Source of the DNA: Datisca glomerata
Taxonomy: Eukaryota > Streptophyta > Magnoliopsida > Cucurbitales > Datiscaceae
Assembly (NCBI GenBank): GCA_003255025.1
Contig: QANY01007306.1
Location: 485,273 to 549,272, forward strand
DNA: 64,000 nucleotides
Reading direction: 5' to 3'
The notes below the pieces were generated by a model, which did no database searches, was not told the origin of the DNA, and saw nothing but the letters and a program-made list of their open reading frames with translations. The position numbers and the translations under genes were made by a program. Positions 36,552-48,990 of this stretch are shown here, in pieces. How positions within the stretch are numbered: position 1 is the first letter of the stretch; each line of letters opens with the position of its first letter.

Positions 36552-38213
36552 TTTAGATTTGTCTATATGCTGCATTTTCTTGTCAATTAATTGTTACAAA
36601 ATTTACTGACCCCATTAAAAAACGATCTTCATTTCTATCTATTAAGAATATATCCTGAGTCATTATAACTAAAGAACACTTTGCTCAAATCTGGCATTGT
36701 TCTCTTTGGCTGAAAGAGAAAGGATTAATCATCCTCGACCCATATAGGACTTCGATTGGCCTTAAAAAAAAGAAAATTTTATTTTCACTTGAAGGCACAC
36801 TAAGAATGACCAACTTCAATGCCAAAATCAGATATTAGCAAGGTTGACATTTCAAAATTACAATCAAGAATCTAGAAGCAAAATCACAATCAAGAACCGT
36901 GTGTTTAGCTCATGAAGATGACTTTTCGAGGAAAAATAGGTGTTAGTGGGCCACCAATTGATTATACCAACCTCGGTATCTTTTCTGGCTCTCACTTTTC
37001 TTTTTTGGATATACATGGGCTGTAGAAAAGTCATATTTCCTATTTCTTGATTAGTATTCAGTAATTTAATATGATAATGAAGATGAGAACAGAGCTGGAG
37101 GAAGATGGGGACATGAACTCACGATTAGGTAGGATTTTTTCAAGATTAATCATTGTAGAACATAACTAATCAATAAATTACAATAATATAAAAACTGGAG
37201 CCTAAATTAGTACATGGAAAATTTACAACTGGAATTACAAAATTTGGGAAACTAAAATTGGAATACCAAATTATATTGCTTAAGATTTTGAATAATTGGA
37301 CAAAAGAGAGACAAGAAAAAAATTTCAACAATATTTTTAAGAGACAAATTGGTCGACCTGTAACCCAATCTGAAAAATAAATGAGGAAAAACATAATTGA
37401 ATTGAAATGTAGTGATAAAGCATACATCCAAAACGACCTTGAAGTGGAATTTCAGATAGTCATTATAATTAGGTTCGTCAAGTGGGATAGAAAATGCACT
37501 AACTTTATTCGTCAAAGTTGAATTCTATAGTGCGGTTCATATGTTTCTATCAACAAAAAAGCCGACTTTTCTTCATTTGTAAATAAAAAAAAAGCTGACT
37601 TTTCTCTGCCAATCATGAATTGGAATATCTTTTAGGCCCCAATAGATATGGTTGCTTTTGGGAATTTTCTTGCCATGGATTCTAATTCCGAGTTGCATGT
37701 ATTTCAGCACTTCTTGTGCTTGGGTACTCGACATGCCCGTTCCCCTAGTCATATTTCGACCTCTCAGCGATTCTACATTCACAAAGTTTTAAATAAAACT
37801 ACTTAGTTATAGGATAGATGATTAATACTCTTAAAGATGCGGTTTGATGGTCGATTCATTATGTGTCGCTACAGTTAGATAAGTGTTAATGTCTCTCCTA
37901 AGATTGACATCATATTAAATTATTAATCTAACGTGAACCTTATACGTAAATAATTATAGAATTTTATACAGAACTATCAATTATTTAGAAACTTAATATA
38001 AAATTAGACAACTAATTTCATAGTCATAAGATATAGTTAAGGTTTATGGGCCCACTAACTAAAAATACATATCTTCCTATTATACTATTTTACTATCATT
38101 TAATAAATTTTAAAAAATTTAGAAATTCCCATAAGTCATAAATTTCCCATTTAATGATTTATTTATTTTTGAAATTTTTCCTAAATCTCTCTCTCCTGAT
38201 CTCTCTCACATTA
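36552..38213. other. Spacer, no confident gene
   Basis: AT-rich DNA. A minus-strand open frame at 37573-37782 (GTGMSSTQAQEVLKYMQLG, IRIHGKKIPKSNHIYWGLKD) looks more protein-like than its surroundings and could be one exon of a decayed gene, but I do not recognise it. Nothing else is supported. Confidence 0.5.
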
Positions 38214-38335
38214 TTATATGTGTATATATATATTGATGTGTGTGTGTATATGTATGTATATGTGTGTGTATATATATGTATGTGCGTGCGTGCGAGTGAG
38301 AGAAATGTTTAATGGATATATATATATATATTTCT
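38214..38335. repeat. (TG/TA)n microsatellite
   Basis: Alternating TGTGTG, TATATA and TGCGTGCG runs. They form the left edge of the pararetrovirus cluster, where the coat-protein-like sequence ends abruptly. Confidence 0.9.
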
Positions 38336-38344
38336 GGGAAAGAG

Positions 38345-38900
38345 TAATAATGGATGAATCATACTGCTCACAAAAATTACCTAATTTATATTTTATAATT
38401 TTATTTTTTTTAATTTGTTTATTGATTTTTATATCAATGCAAATTTTCAGACTTTCCTTATGTATTATTGTACCGTGGATGAGACTATTATAATCTATAT
38501 TACCTAGGTTATTACTAAGGATTGCTCTAATTTTGTGTGTGAACAAATTGAGTAATCTATTTGTGAATTTTTCTTTCAAAAAATAGTTGATTACTATCAT
38601 ACCTTATATTACTCTAGATAAAAATATATTTTTGTACCAGTCGAAATCACTTAAGGCTGGACACTTAAGATTGGTTAATTGATCATGGATACGCATAGTG
38701 ATATTACTTGAAATTTCAATGAAGTGTTCAATTATTGTGTAAAGAAGTGTATTGATGGCATCAGACATTGCTTCCCGATCTTCACCAATCATTGGGGTTC
38801 CTTCAGAATCAATCTTAACTGCTGTAAGGGTGAAATTTTTAGATTCTTTTGTGAAATATTTTTCTCACCAAGAATGAAGCATTCTTGTGAATCATGTGAC
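38345..38900 (-). pseudogene. Endogenous pararetrovirus: coat-protein core fragment (copy 1)
   Basis: Minus-strand frames carry SDFDWYKNIFLSRV (38604-38792) and then FLKEKFTNRLLNLFTHKIR with GTIIHKESLKICIDIKINK (38214-38600), the core blocks of caulimovirid coat proteins. A stop and frame change separate them. The fragment ends at about 38336 in a microsatellite, so the zinc knuckle is missing here. Confidence 0.7.
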
Positions 38901-41000
38901 TAAGAGTTTGATTACCTCAGTATGTGGTAGATTATGAGTGGTGATGTAGTTGTTAGCTACCATTGTCATGTGTTACAATTTATTGAGAACTTCCTTCTCA
39001 GAAAGTCTATTAATATTTCATTCGTATAATTTCTCTGCAGATACAGAAAATTGATTAGCGAAAGAAGATTCAACAACTTGTATATCTGGAGGCATAGGTT
39101 TCTTGTGCCATTCTCTTTCTAATTTATTAATTTCTAAATTTTTAAATGTTTCTTCAATATTGTTAATTTTTTACGATTCATGGACTGTGGATGAGTCATA
39201 GAAGGATTCTGTTTATGATTATGTGACTCAAAACTACTGTCTTGGTTAATAACTTTAACATAAGAAGATGGTTCTACAGATTTATTCTTCAATTCTTGAA
39301 GCATTTTATTGATCTGTTTATTAATGGGAATAATATTTAAAGTGGTTTTATCTGCAAAATTTATTAAATGATTTTTCTTTCAGGCTTCATTAGTTTTAGG
39401 TTCATGAAAATCAACAATCTTATTCTCAATTTTGTCTAATTGTTTACCTATTGTAATTAGACTTTGATTGGCGTAATTGAACTGTTCAACTACTTTTTTG
39501 TTAGGTTCTTCTTTCTTTGCAATCTTGAAAGAAGAAGCAATGGTTACATAATTTTTATAGTTAATGTCCTTAATAGAGGATGATTTAAAAATTTCTAAAT
39601 TTTTTAATTTTTCTTCAACTTTGTTAACGTTTGAAGATTCATCAATTATGAAAAATTCATAGGTTGATTCTAATCTATGACTTTCTGAATTTGAACTACC
39701 GTCCTTCAATTCTTGAAGTTTATTATTAGTAAGTTTTTCAAATTTTGAACAATTATTTTGGTTGTCAATCCTACCAGATGAGTCATTAGTTTTTAAATTT
39801 TTTAATGTTTCTTCAATATTTGAAGATTAATTAATTGTGAAAGATTCATAGGTGGATTCTAATATATGAATATCTAATTCAAAGATACTGACATGGTCAA
39901 TAACCTTGACAAAAATGATTTAATTTTTAAATCTTTGGATGACTCCTCAATATTATTTGACAATTCATGGGATTCTGACCTACAATTTTCTTCAATAGTA
40001 TTGTTAGAAGTCTCATGAATTGTGGATGGCACATAGATGGATTCTATCCTATGGTTATTTGATTATGAGATATTGTCTCTCAAATTTTTTAATTTTTTAA
40101 GTATTTTTTCATAAAGAGTTTTATGATTAATTATGATTTTTTTTCAGGTGGTGATTAGCAGTTACCGCAATGAAGTCTTTCTTGACCCATTTATATTTTG
40201 AAATTACTTGAATATTTTTCTCATATATATTCTCGATATAATCAAGAAAAAACATATCAACTCTAAATTCTTGCATGAATGCCTTCAATTCAGCAAGTAT
40301 GATTCTTCTTTGGTCATACTATATTTTTCTTTGAACCTATTATGTCTATCAAGATTAGCTGGGTCATCATTGTGTTGGGTAGACTTTCCCAATATGGTTC
40401 ATATTCTTGGTTCAGGGTATTTGGATTCAAATTTTTAGAATTTCTTTTTCTTGTTCTAATTTTTTAGTCCTAAAATTTTGAATATTAATAGATGATTCAG
40501 GAAAGGAACTCCTAGGGGCACTAGACTGGTTATACTTCCTAGTTTGAGAATTAAAAGATTGGTAATTAATTTTATTAGATTGTTTATTATTAAGATTTGT
40601 CTGACTTTCTTGAGAACTTATTCCTTTAGGTTCTAGATTTTTAATATTTAAATTTTTTAATTCTTGCTCTATTCGAATACTAATATTCTGATCAGTATTA
40701 ATGGATGATCTAGAAGAGGATTTAAAGTTAATATTTTTATTAGAGATTTTGGGTTATTCCATACCCCATGATCTACTTAATCATCTGCAAAGTATTCATA
40801 ATGATCTTCTTGATCATCTGGAAGGTATTTAAAATGATCTTTTTGATCATCTAGAAGGTATTCAAAATATTTATAATCTACTTGATCATCTATTAATTTA
40901 AAATGTTCTCCATCAATTATGTAAGATATTGAAGACGTTGTAGATCAAATGCTACTAGAAGAACTACTTCAAGATAATCTACTCATTTCTAAAAAATAAC
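38901..41000 (-). pseudogene. Endogenous pararetrovirus: repeat-rich acidic/coiled-coil region (copy 1)
   Basis: Minus-strand frames are rich in Glu, Ser, Asn and Lys. A roughly 50-60-residue unit recurs with an ESTYEFFIIDESSNVNKVEE-like core (one clear copy at 39380-39709, others near 39180, 39830 and 40010 in broken frames). It precedes the coat-protein core. No function is assigned. Stops throughout. Confidence 0.5.
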
Positions 41001-41391
41001 TAATTTTTTTATGATTAAAAATTCCGTATTGTATTTTGATAAGCAATCTGTTATGACTTCTACAAGCTCCAACCAGGTAGACTATTCACCACTTTGCCCC
41101 TGCAACCACCTTACCTTCGGAGTTTACGTATCTAAGAGATCTTATTGTGGTGCCTAAATCTAACCAAATAGAAACTGGCACGTCAGATTTACAGATTATA
41201 TAATCAGAGATTACAGAGAAATAATCAAGCATAAAAATAACCAGCCACTTGGGCGGAGAGTGAAATTAAATGAATGCAATTATTCATGTAAGCAATTAAG
41301 CAACAATGAAAGCAATAACCAACTATAACAGGCGGTGAACATATTAATTATGTAGATAATTATAGAAAACAATAAATATCCCCACCAGTAA
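41000..41391 (-). other. Endogenous pararetrovirus: leader side of block A
   Basis: Non-coding region matching 51000-51360. It stops at CCCCACCAG (41383-41391), a few bases short of where the primer-binding site is found in the other copy, and is fused to plus-oriented sequence. Confidence 0.55.
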
Positions 41392-42095
41392 AATTAGTAA
41401 AAACTCACATTAAACCCTTGAAGGGATCATAAGCCTTATAGGAGACAATACCACAAAAATAAGCATAAAAAGTTTAACCAAGAATAGAAATTTTGACGAA
41501 CGTTTCTCTAAAAAATAAAAATTATTTTAAAAGAAAATCCAATAAAACATTTATTAAGAAATTTAAGTGTTTTAAATATGACCAGAATGATTATTTTGTA
41601 AATACTTGTCATGTTAAAAATAAAATTAATCAACTAAAAATCTCTGATAAAGATAAATAAAAATTATTTAGAATCATAGAGTCAATAAAATACTATGAGA
41701 GTGATAGTAATGATTTAGGAGAATTTAAATTCCATGAATCCTCTGAGTCTAACTTTTTGAGTTCTGACAGTAATTCTCCTAACATCTCAATGAGTGTAGA
41801 GATAGTTGTTGTCAAATAGTTAATGTCTTAAATAAAAATGAAGAACAAGAAAATCTCTTGTTAGATTTAATTAGTAAAATTGAAAATATAAAATTAAAAC
41901 AAGAATATTTAGAAAGACTTAGGAAAGTAATTTGGAAGAAAGAAAATTCCAAATCTAATAATAACAATACTGTAAGCCTTTCACAAACCATTGAAAAATT
42001 CAATAAGGTTAAAGGAAAGGAAAATGAAGTTACCTTACAGAAACTTCAAAAGGAAGTTAAAAATATTAAAATTGAAATAAAAAGTTAAAATATTC
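41392..42095 (+). pseudogene. Endogenous pararetrovirus: coat-protein C-terminus (copy 2, plus)
   Basis: Starts with a Lys/Arg/Asn-rich stretch, then a decayed zinc knuckle (KCFKYDQNDYF...C, 41571-41630) in which a Cys and the His are lost. An acidic Ser/Glu tail and a Lys/Glu-rich coiled-coil frame (41858-42088) follow. The order matches the minus copy at 47600-48345. Confidence 0.6.
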
Positions 42096-42179
42096 TAACA
42101 CATAAATAACCAAAGAATTAAAATTTTTAAAAATAGAGAGTTTAATTAGAAATCATGAACTAAGAGAACCTAGTAATTT

Positions 42180-42600
42180 CTCAATTCTTGATAATGAGGT
42201 TGAAAATCCTGTTATCAATCAAGATGATAATAACTTCATCCAAACACTTAATTACATCGAATGACAAATAATGGTTGAAATAATTATTCAAGATTTTGAT
42301 TTCACAACAATGGCTTTTGTTGATTCAGGAGCAGATTTAAATTGTATGCAGGAAGGAGTAGTTCTTACTAACTACTTCAAGAAGATAAGAGAATCTCTGT
42401 CCTTTGCGCATGGTACTCGTATGCATATTAATTATGAAATTTTCAAAGTTCATATTTGTCAAGACATTGTATATTTCAAAATATCATTTGTCTCAGTAAA
42501 AAATATGACTGACAAAATTATTTTAGGTTTACCATTCATTTCTTTGTTGTATCTTTTTATCACAAGTATGATGGCATAATTACTTATCCCTTAGATGAAC
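42180..42600 (+). pseudogene. Endogenous pararetrovirus: aspartic protease (copy 1, plus)
   Basis: The frame 42271-42579 has the catalytic motif VDSGADLNC (42316-42342) and KIILGLPFISLL at the C-terminal flap side. This is the retropepsin that would cleave the polyprotein. It is followed closely by RT. This stretch stays open for about 100 codons, then stops. Confidence 0.75.
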
Positions 42601-43330
42601 CTGTAAAATTTAAATTTCTTTGGGATAATTTCTTTGTTGTATCTTTTTATCACAATTTTCTTTTTCAAATCCATAAATTTAATTTCTTGTAAAGAAAAAC
42701 ATTTGTGTTTTCTGCAAGAAGAAATGAATTTTAGAAGAATTAAAGAACAACTTCAAATTCCTGCACTTCAAGATCAAATTAAAGTCCTTAAACAAGGAAT
42801 TTATCGTCTAGTGATTAATTACAAGCCCCTTAACAATATTTTGGGATGGATAAAATATACAATATTAAACAAAAAAGACTTTATCGTAAGACTTATCAAT
42901 ACTGATGTATTATGTAAGATTGACATAAATTCTGGATTTTGGGAAAACCAAATAAATATTATTATTAAATATAAAATTACATTTGGTTGTTATAAAAAAT
43001 GCCATTAAACCTTAGAAATGCTCCAAGTATGATAAATAAAACTTCAACCAATTCACTGAATTTTTTATTTTCTACATTAATAATATTCTTATTAGACAAT
43101 ATTGATTAAATTTCTTGATTGTTTACATTAGTGAATATGTTAAACAATACTGGAATTACTATAAATTATTTGTCAAGATAATAAAATAAAATAATTTAAT
43201 TATCTCTGCAAAATGAATCAAATTGTTTCAATCAATTAGATTTCCAGGATTTAAATTTTATTATTCCATTGATCAATTTATTTCATTAAATAAAAAATTT
43301 GTTTTGATTAATTATAAATTTGTAAAACAT
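42600..43330 (+). pseudogene. Endogenous pararetrovirus: reverse transcriptase (copy 1, plus)
   Basis: YRLVINYKPLNNI (about 42800-42840), then LCKIDINSGFWENQI (42909-42955) with the first catalytic Asp, and FYINNILI (about 43070-43090), where the YIDD box has become YINN. QSIRFPGFKFYYS follows. The catalytic pair is lost and several stops are present. No RNase H was found: the RT runs directly into leader-like sequence at about 43320. Confidence 0.72.
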
Positions 43331-43470
43331 GTTTTTGTATTACGTCCTAACAGAGTTTTGCTAGGTAACAATCTTTTTTTAGCCATTTTAGTATTTGATT
43401 TATAGAATATTAATAATTAAAATTTTCACTTTCTTACTTTTGATTCTTTGTAGGAAATCATTCCAAAATT
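43330..43470 (+). other. Endogenous pararetrovirus: leader-like sequence joined to RT
   Basis: TGCTAGGTAACAATC (43362-43376) and the following bases match the sequence found just upstream of the primer-binding site in both minus copies (near 46430 and 51430). This marks a deletion or circle junction that removed RNase H. Confidence 0.55.
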
Positions 43471-45194
43471 TTGCGATGGAAGAATTTGAGGAAATCACAG
43501 TTAAATTTTTTTAGCCATGTTTTTGTATTACGTCCTACCATTGAATCTCAATCAAAACTCTTTTGAAATCAAAAGATTCAATGGCAGGACAATCGATTTT
43601 TGTTCAAAATCCTCATTCATTAATTATAGTCATAATGGATTTGAATATCTAACAAATGTTTGGATTAGTGAATTGGATAAAATTTTGGAAGATGTTGGGC
43701 TGAAACATGACTCAATGCAAAATTAATTCAATTGTATGAAAATGGTGAAAAATAGGTTTTCGTAGACATAATGAAATCTGTTACAATAACAGAGAAATTT
43801 TAACTGTGAACCTTTTGGGACAAACAACATTTAAAATCGAATTTTCAAATAAAATAATCAAAGAATTTTTTATATTAGAAGGAACTTTCTTCGTTATGCC
43901 TGACGGATTTCAAAAAAGACATAAGCATGCAGTGGAGTCCTTAACTAGAAGAATCAACATCACTTTAAGAAAACATGTGAAAATGATGAATGTTTCAATA
44001 ATAAAAGAGTTTTTGACTCAAAAATTGGCCCCTAAGGGCCATATCAAAAAAGGAGTCTTTTACTCCTAACCGAGCCCAATCAATAATATTTAGGTCCATC
44101 AGACTCGATTACCAACAAACTCTGGTCAAACAATTTGATCATTTCTCAAATACTCAATACTTTCATGCTCAATCATTTGACCAACCAATCTCATATTTTC
44201 AAAGAATACACGGTAAAAATGCTTTTCATATTGAGCCTTCATTTGCTCATCCAAAGGATCCAACACAAATAGCCAAAGCCCATTTCATTCCTAAATTCAA
44301 TTATGTTCCTGGACACAATAATTTTTTTTTAGTTTTTACAGAGACATTCTCTTTTAAACAGAATTCGTAAAAATTAGCCCAATCCAAAATTTTGAGGAAA
44401 TAATCATTTACTATTCTTTCTCTATTCTCATAATCATAACTATGGACGATTGTAAAGTCCATCATTTAAGTTTCAAAATACTTTTAAATAAAATACAATA
44501 TATTATTTTGAATATTTTGGTGCATGGCACATGGTTTTCTTGCATCAAGAAACTGACTTTTCTCACTTTTGGTTTTTAAATTTTGATAACAATTTCAAAA
44601 TTTATTTTCCAAATTGGTTCTTAAAATGGTGGTCCATTCATGGTATTACCTTAGAATCTTTTCCAATCATTTTTCAGCAAACTTTTAATTTATTTCTGGA
44701 ATACACGAACCTTCACCAATTGAAGTTCCTTTTCCCCAAATAATTTATTTTTCAAATAAATATAAAATATCTTGGATTTTGAAATGACAATACTCGGTTA
44801 AAAATGAAATCCTCATCAAAAAAATATTATGTTAAATGGTAGGATAAATTGAATACCTAGAAAATTATTGCATCCATCAATTATGAATTTGTGAGTGTCC
44901 ATCCCAATATGAGACTAGAAAATCTTTTTATCCAAGCTTCATTAAAGATTAATGAGTCCATTTACCTAATTCCACATACCAAACCATCCAGTCCAAGTTT
45001 ATCCAAACCCAATAACAAACTCTTTTCAAAGGGTAAATCAAAGACCATCAAGGCTAAATCCAAATTGGAGAAAGAATTAATCCAAAAAGTGCTTCTCCAT
45101 TTAGAAGATAATAATGAATCAGACTCTGGATCATTTGCAGAGTCAAGACATCAAATCAAACCAAAAATCTAAAAAGATCAATCATCTAGAAAGG
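43471..45194 (+). pseudogene. Endogenous pararetrovirus: movement-protein-like and downstream polyprotein region
   Basis: Plus-strand pieces: 43517-43726 with NYSHNGFEYLTNVWISELDK; 43806-44069 with LLGQTTFKIEFSNKIIKEFF and DGFQKRHKHAVESL; 44531-44743 with FPNWFLKWWSIHG; and a Lys/Ser-rich frame 44891-45172. Order and composition fit the N-terminal (movement-protein side) half of a caulimovirid polyprotein. The assignment rests on position and weak resemblance only. Frames are broken, with AT-rich decay between them. This segment has no second copy in the cluster. Confidence 0.45.
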
Positions 45195-46290
45195 CTTCTC
45201 CTTAGTAATTGAAGAACTCACTCAATAATATTGATTTCAGTGATAATGAATAAATTGGGATCAATTAGTGAATGAACAAAATAATTTGTCCTTGACAAAA
45301 TGTCAAAAAGCCAAGAATTAATTGATGAATCATAATGACACCTCAGTACAATGCAACAGTCGTGATGATCCTCAAGACAAGCAATTATCAAGCAATTATC
45401 AATGACTTTTCCTGACAATTATCAAGGACCAACGACAATATCTCCATCAAAGTAAAGATACAATCACACACAAGAATCTAAGATAGAAATTTTCAAAGAA
45501 TCCAATGCACAACAATGACATTCAACAACATCAATCATGATAGATTATGAAGACATGAAGACTGAGATAACACTTATCAAGAGAATCTTTGTATTTTGCC
45601 GTCTTCTATAATAATTGTACTAGATGTCAATAATTAGGCAACTACTTATGTTTTTTACTGTTACTAGTCAAAAGTAGACAAAAGTGGAAATGTGAAATGT
45701 TTTTACTTTTGTAGAATAAAATAGTTCAGGTAAGCGATGAGTTTTCGGTGAACTCCACTTTCCTTGACTATAAATAAGTAGCCTTCTCCCATTTGTTCTT
45801 CAAGTCTCGTTCCCAACTCTTAAACTATTTGAGAAGAAAACTAGTTTTGAGAGCAAAGTTCTCTTCTTCTTCCTCCATCTTCTATAAATCTTTCTTCTTC
45901 TTTTTCTTTCAACATTAATTAGTGAGCGGGATCACTAATTAATCATTGTCAATTAATTTCACTGTTTGTGTAAGTTTTTAATCTTACACCTTCATACAGT
46001 TTTTACTGTTTTTTGTGTTCAATTCATGCATCTTAATACCCCCTCTATAATTATACATTTGATTCCGTAGATTTTTTGTATCAAAGCCATTCTCCTCAAT
46101 AATTGAAGAACTCACTCAATAATATTGATCTCAGTGATAATGAAAAAATTCGAATCAATTGTTGAATGAACAAAAGAATTTGTCCTTGGCAAAATGCTAA
46201 AAAACCAAGAATTAATTGATGAATCATAATGATACCTCAACCAATGCAACAGTCATGATGATCTTCAAGACAAGCAATAACTAGCCATAA
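45195..46290 (+). promoter_or_regulatory. Endogenous pararetrovirus: intergenic region with promoter and duplicated flank
   Basis: A roughly 190-bp block (45195-45385; ATTGAAGAACTCACTCAATA and on) recurs at 46091-46285. Between the copies lie a TATA box, CTATAAATA at 45768-45776, a pyrimidine-rich leader start, and a tRNA-Met-type PBS-like sequence TTGTATCAAAGCC at 46076-46088. That is the order of a pregenomic-RNA promoter and leader. Confidence 0.6.
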
Positions 46291-46307
46291 CAAGTGGTGA
46301 GCAGATT

Positions 46308-46470
46308 AATTATGCAGATAATTATAAAAATAGTAAATATCTCCACCAGGTTTGACTTTGATACAAAAAGACGCGGAATCAAATATTACAATAGCTAAAA
46401 ATAAATTGTTACCTGGCAAATCTCTGTTTGGAAGTAATATCAAAACATTTTTTGTAGATTTATAATTAAT
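46308..46470 (-). other. Endogenous pararetrovirus: leader and degenerate PBS (left end of minus unit)
   Basis: The minus strand reads TGTATCAAAGTC at 46354-46365, a degenerate tRNA-Met PBS, with leader sequence on its upstream side. It is the second occurrence of the sequence at 51340-51437, so the minus unit begins and ends with the same leader. Confidence 0.55.
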
Positions 46471-47120
46471 CAAAAGAAATTTTCGATTTAATGAAATAAA
46501 TTGATCAATGGAATAATAAAATTCAAATCTTGCAAATCTAAGTGACTGAAACAAATTGATTTGTTTTATAGAGATAATTAAACTATTTTATTTTATTATC
46601 TTGGCAAACAATTTAAAGTATTTTCAGTATTGTTTAACATATTCACTAATGTAACCAATCAAGAAATTCGACCAATATTGTCTAATAAGAATATTATTAA
46701 TGCAGAAAATAAAAAATTCAGTAAATTGGTTGAATGCTTTATTTATCGTACTTGGAGCATTTCTAGGGTTGAATGATATTATTTTATAACTACCAAATGC
46801 AATTTTGTATTTAATAATATTATTTATTTAGTTTTGCCGAAATCTAGAATGTATGTCAATCATAGAGAATACATCAATATTGCTAAGTCTTTCGATTAAG
46901 CCTCTTTTATTTTATATTGGATATTTTATCCATCCTAAAATATTATTAAGAGGCTTGTAATTAATCACTAGATGATGAACTCCTCGTTTAAAGATTTTAA
47001 TTTGATCTTGAAGAGCAAGAATTTGAAGTTATTCTTCAATTCTTTTGAAATTCATTTCTCATTGCAGAAAACACAAATGTTTTCTTTACAAGAAATTAAA
47101 TTTATAGATCTGAAAATATT
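46471..47120 (-). pseudogene. Endogenous pararetrovirus: reverse transcriptase (copy 2, minus)
   Basis: Minus-strand frames include DVFSMIDIHSRFRQN (46840-46890), the first catalytic Asp block, and QSLRFARFEFYYS (46306-46554). It is shorter and more decayed than the plus copy. Confidence 0.6.
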
Positions 47121-47560
47121 ATTTTATTTTAGAGTTTTCAAAATCTCATTGTGAGAAAAAGAAAGAAATTTAAATTTTACAAGTTCATTCAAGAGATAAG
47201 TAATTATCCCATTAAGCTCTGTTACAAATGGATATAGCAGAGAGATAAATGATAAACCTAAAATTATTTTATCCGTCTTATTTTTACTAAGACAAATGAT
47301 GTTTTGAAGCATATATTGTATTGGCGAATATGAATTTTATGATTTGATAATTAATATGCATCCGAGTACCATTTGCAAAAGATAAATTTTCTCGTCTTCT
47401 TGAAGTACTTGGTAGGAACGAGTCCTTCCTACATACTATTCAAATTTGATCCTGAATCAATAAGAGCCATTTATGTGAAATCAAAATCTTGAATAACTAT
47501 TTTGACCATTATGTGCCATATCTTGATTTTGATGTGATTAAGTATTTGAATGAATTTATC
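47121..47560 (-). pseudogene. Endogenous pararetrovirus: aspartic protease (copy 2, minus)
   Basis: Minus strand: ALIDSGSNLNS around 47475-47440 (catalytic DSG intact), and KIILGLSFISLLYPF in 47124-47312. The parts are in different frames. Confidence 0.65.
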
Positions 47561-48385
47561 ATCATCTTGATTGATAATAGATTTTTCAACCTCATTATCA
47601 AGAATTGAGAAATTACTAGGTTCTCCTAGGTCATGATTTCTAATACTCTCTATTTTTAAAAAAGTTAATTCTTTGGTTATTTCTGTGTTAGAATCTTTTA
47701 ATTCCTTTATTTTAATTTTAATATTTTTAACTTTTTTTAGAAGTTCCTGTAAGGTAATTTTCTTTTCCTTTCCTTTAACCTAATTCAATTTTTAAGGGTT
47801 TGCGAAAGGCTTGCAGTATTGTTATTATTAGACTTATAAGTTTATTTCTTCAAAAATTTCTTTCCTAAGTCTTTCTACATATTCTTGTTTTAATTTTGAA
47901 TTTTGTCATCTTTATTTAAGACATTAATTTTTTGACAACAACTATCATTACACCCCATTGAGATGTTAGGAGAATCATTATTAGAACTCGAAGAGTTTGA
48001 CTCAGAGGATTCATGGTATTCAAATTCTCCCAAATCTTTACTCTCACTCTCATAGTATTGCATCAACTCTATGATTCTAAAAAAAATTTGATCTTTATCA
48101 GAGATTTTTAATTGATTAATTTTATTTTTAACTTGATAAATATTTGCAAAATGACCATTCTGGCCATATTTAAAACACTTAAATTTATTAATAAATTTTT
48201 TATTGACTTTTCTTCTAGAATAATTTTTATTCTTAGAGAAACGTTTGTAAAAATTTCTATTCTTCGAGAATTTTTGTGGTAGTAACTCCTATAAGGTTTG
48301 TGTGTCCTTCTAGGGCTTAAATGTAATTTTTTTATATTTTTGTAGGAAGGAGCAATAATGGACAATCCATATTGTTCGTTAAAAT
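47561..48385 (-). pseudogene. Endogenous pararetrovirus: coat-protein C-terminus with zinc knuckle (copy 2, minus)
   Basis: A basic region (RRTHKPYRSYYHK, 48108-48365) precedes a knuckle reading CFKYGQNGHFANIY. The first Cys and the His are kept, and the second and last Cys are Tyr. An acidic Ser-rich segment and a Lys-rich coiled-coil remnant follow toward 47600. Confidence 0.65.
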
Positions 48386-48990
48386 TACCTAATTTATATT
48401 TTAAGTTTTATTTTTTTAATTTGTTTATTGATTTTTATGTTAATACACATTTTTAGACTCTCCTTACGTATTATTGTACCATAGGTGAGACTATTATAGT
48501 CTATATTACCTAGGTTATTATTAAGGACTATTCTAATTTTATGTGTGAATAAATTGGGTAATCTATTAGTGAATTTTTCTTTCAAAAAAGGTTGATTACT
48601 ATCATCCCTTCTCATTACTATTGACAAAAATATATTTTTGTTCTAGTGAAAATCACTTAGGGTTGGACAGCTAAGATTGGTCAATTGATATGGACACGCG
48701 AAGTAATATTTCTTGGCTTTCTAATGAATTGTTTAATTATTGTGTAGAGAAGTATATTGATAGTATCATGTATTATTTCCTGATCTTCTCCAATTATTGG
48801 GGTTCCTTCAGCATTAGATTCTTCTATGAGATATTTTTCTCACCAAGAATGAAGTATTCTTGTGAATCCTATGACTAAAAGATTGATTATCTCACTGTGA
48901 GGCAAACTATGTATGGTGATGTAGTTGTTAACTCCCATTGCCATGTGCTGTAATTTGATGAGAACTTCCTGCTAAAAAAGTCCATCAATA
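48386..48990 (-). pseudogene. Endogenous pararetrovirus: coat-protein core fragment (copy 2, minus)
   Basis: Minus-strand 48394-48627: RRDDSNQPFLKEKFTNRLPN, then KESLKMCINIKINKQIKK. It matches copy 1 at 38345-38600 in the same orientation about 10 kb away. The upstream half (48640-48900) is stop-ridden. Confidence 0.7.

Noticed and set aside
38214..38493. Open frames on both strands over the TG/TA tract
   Set aside because: Low-complexity translation; only the part from about 38345 leftward on the minus strand carries coat-protein blocks.
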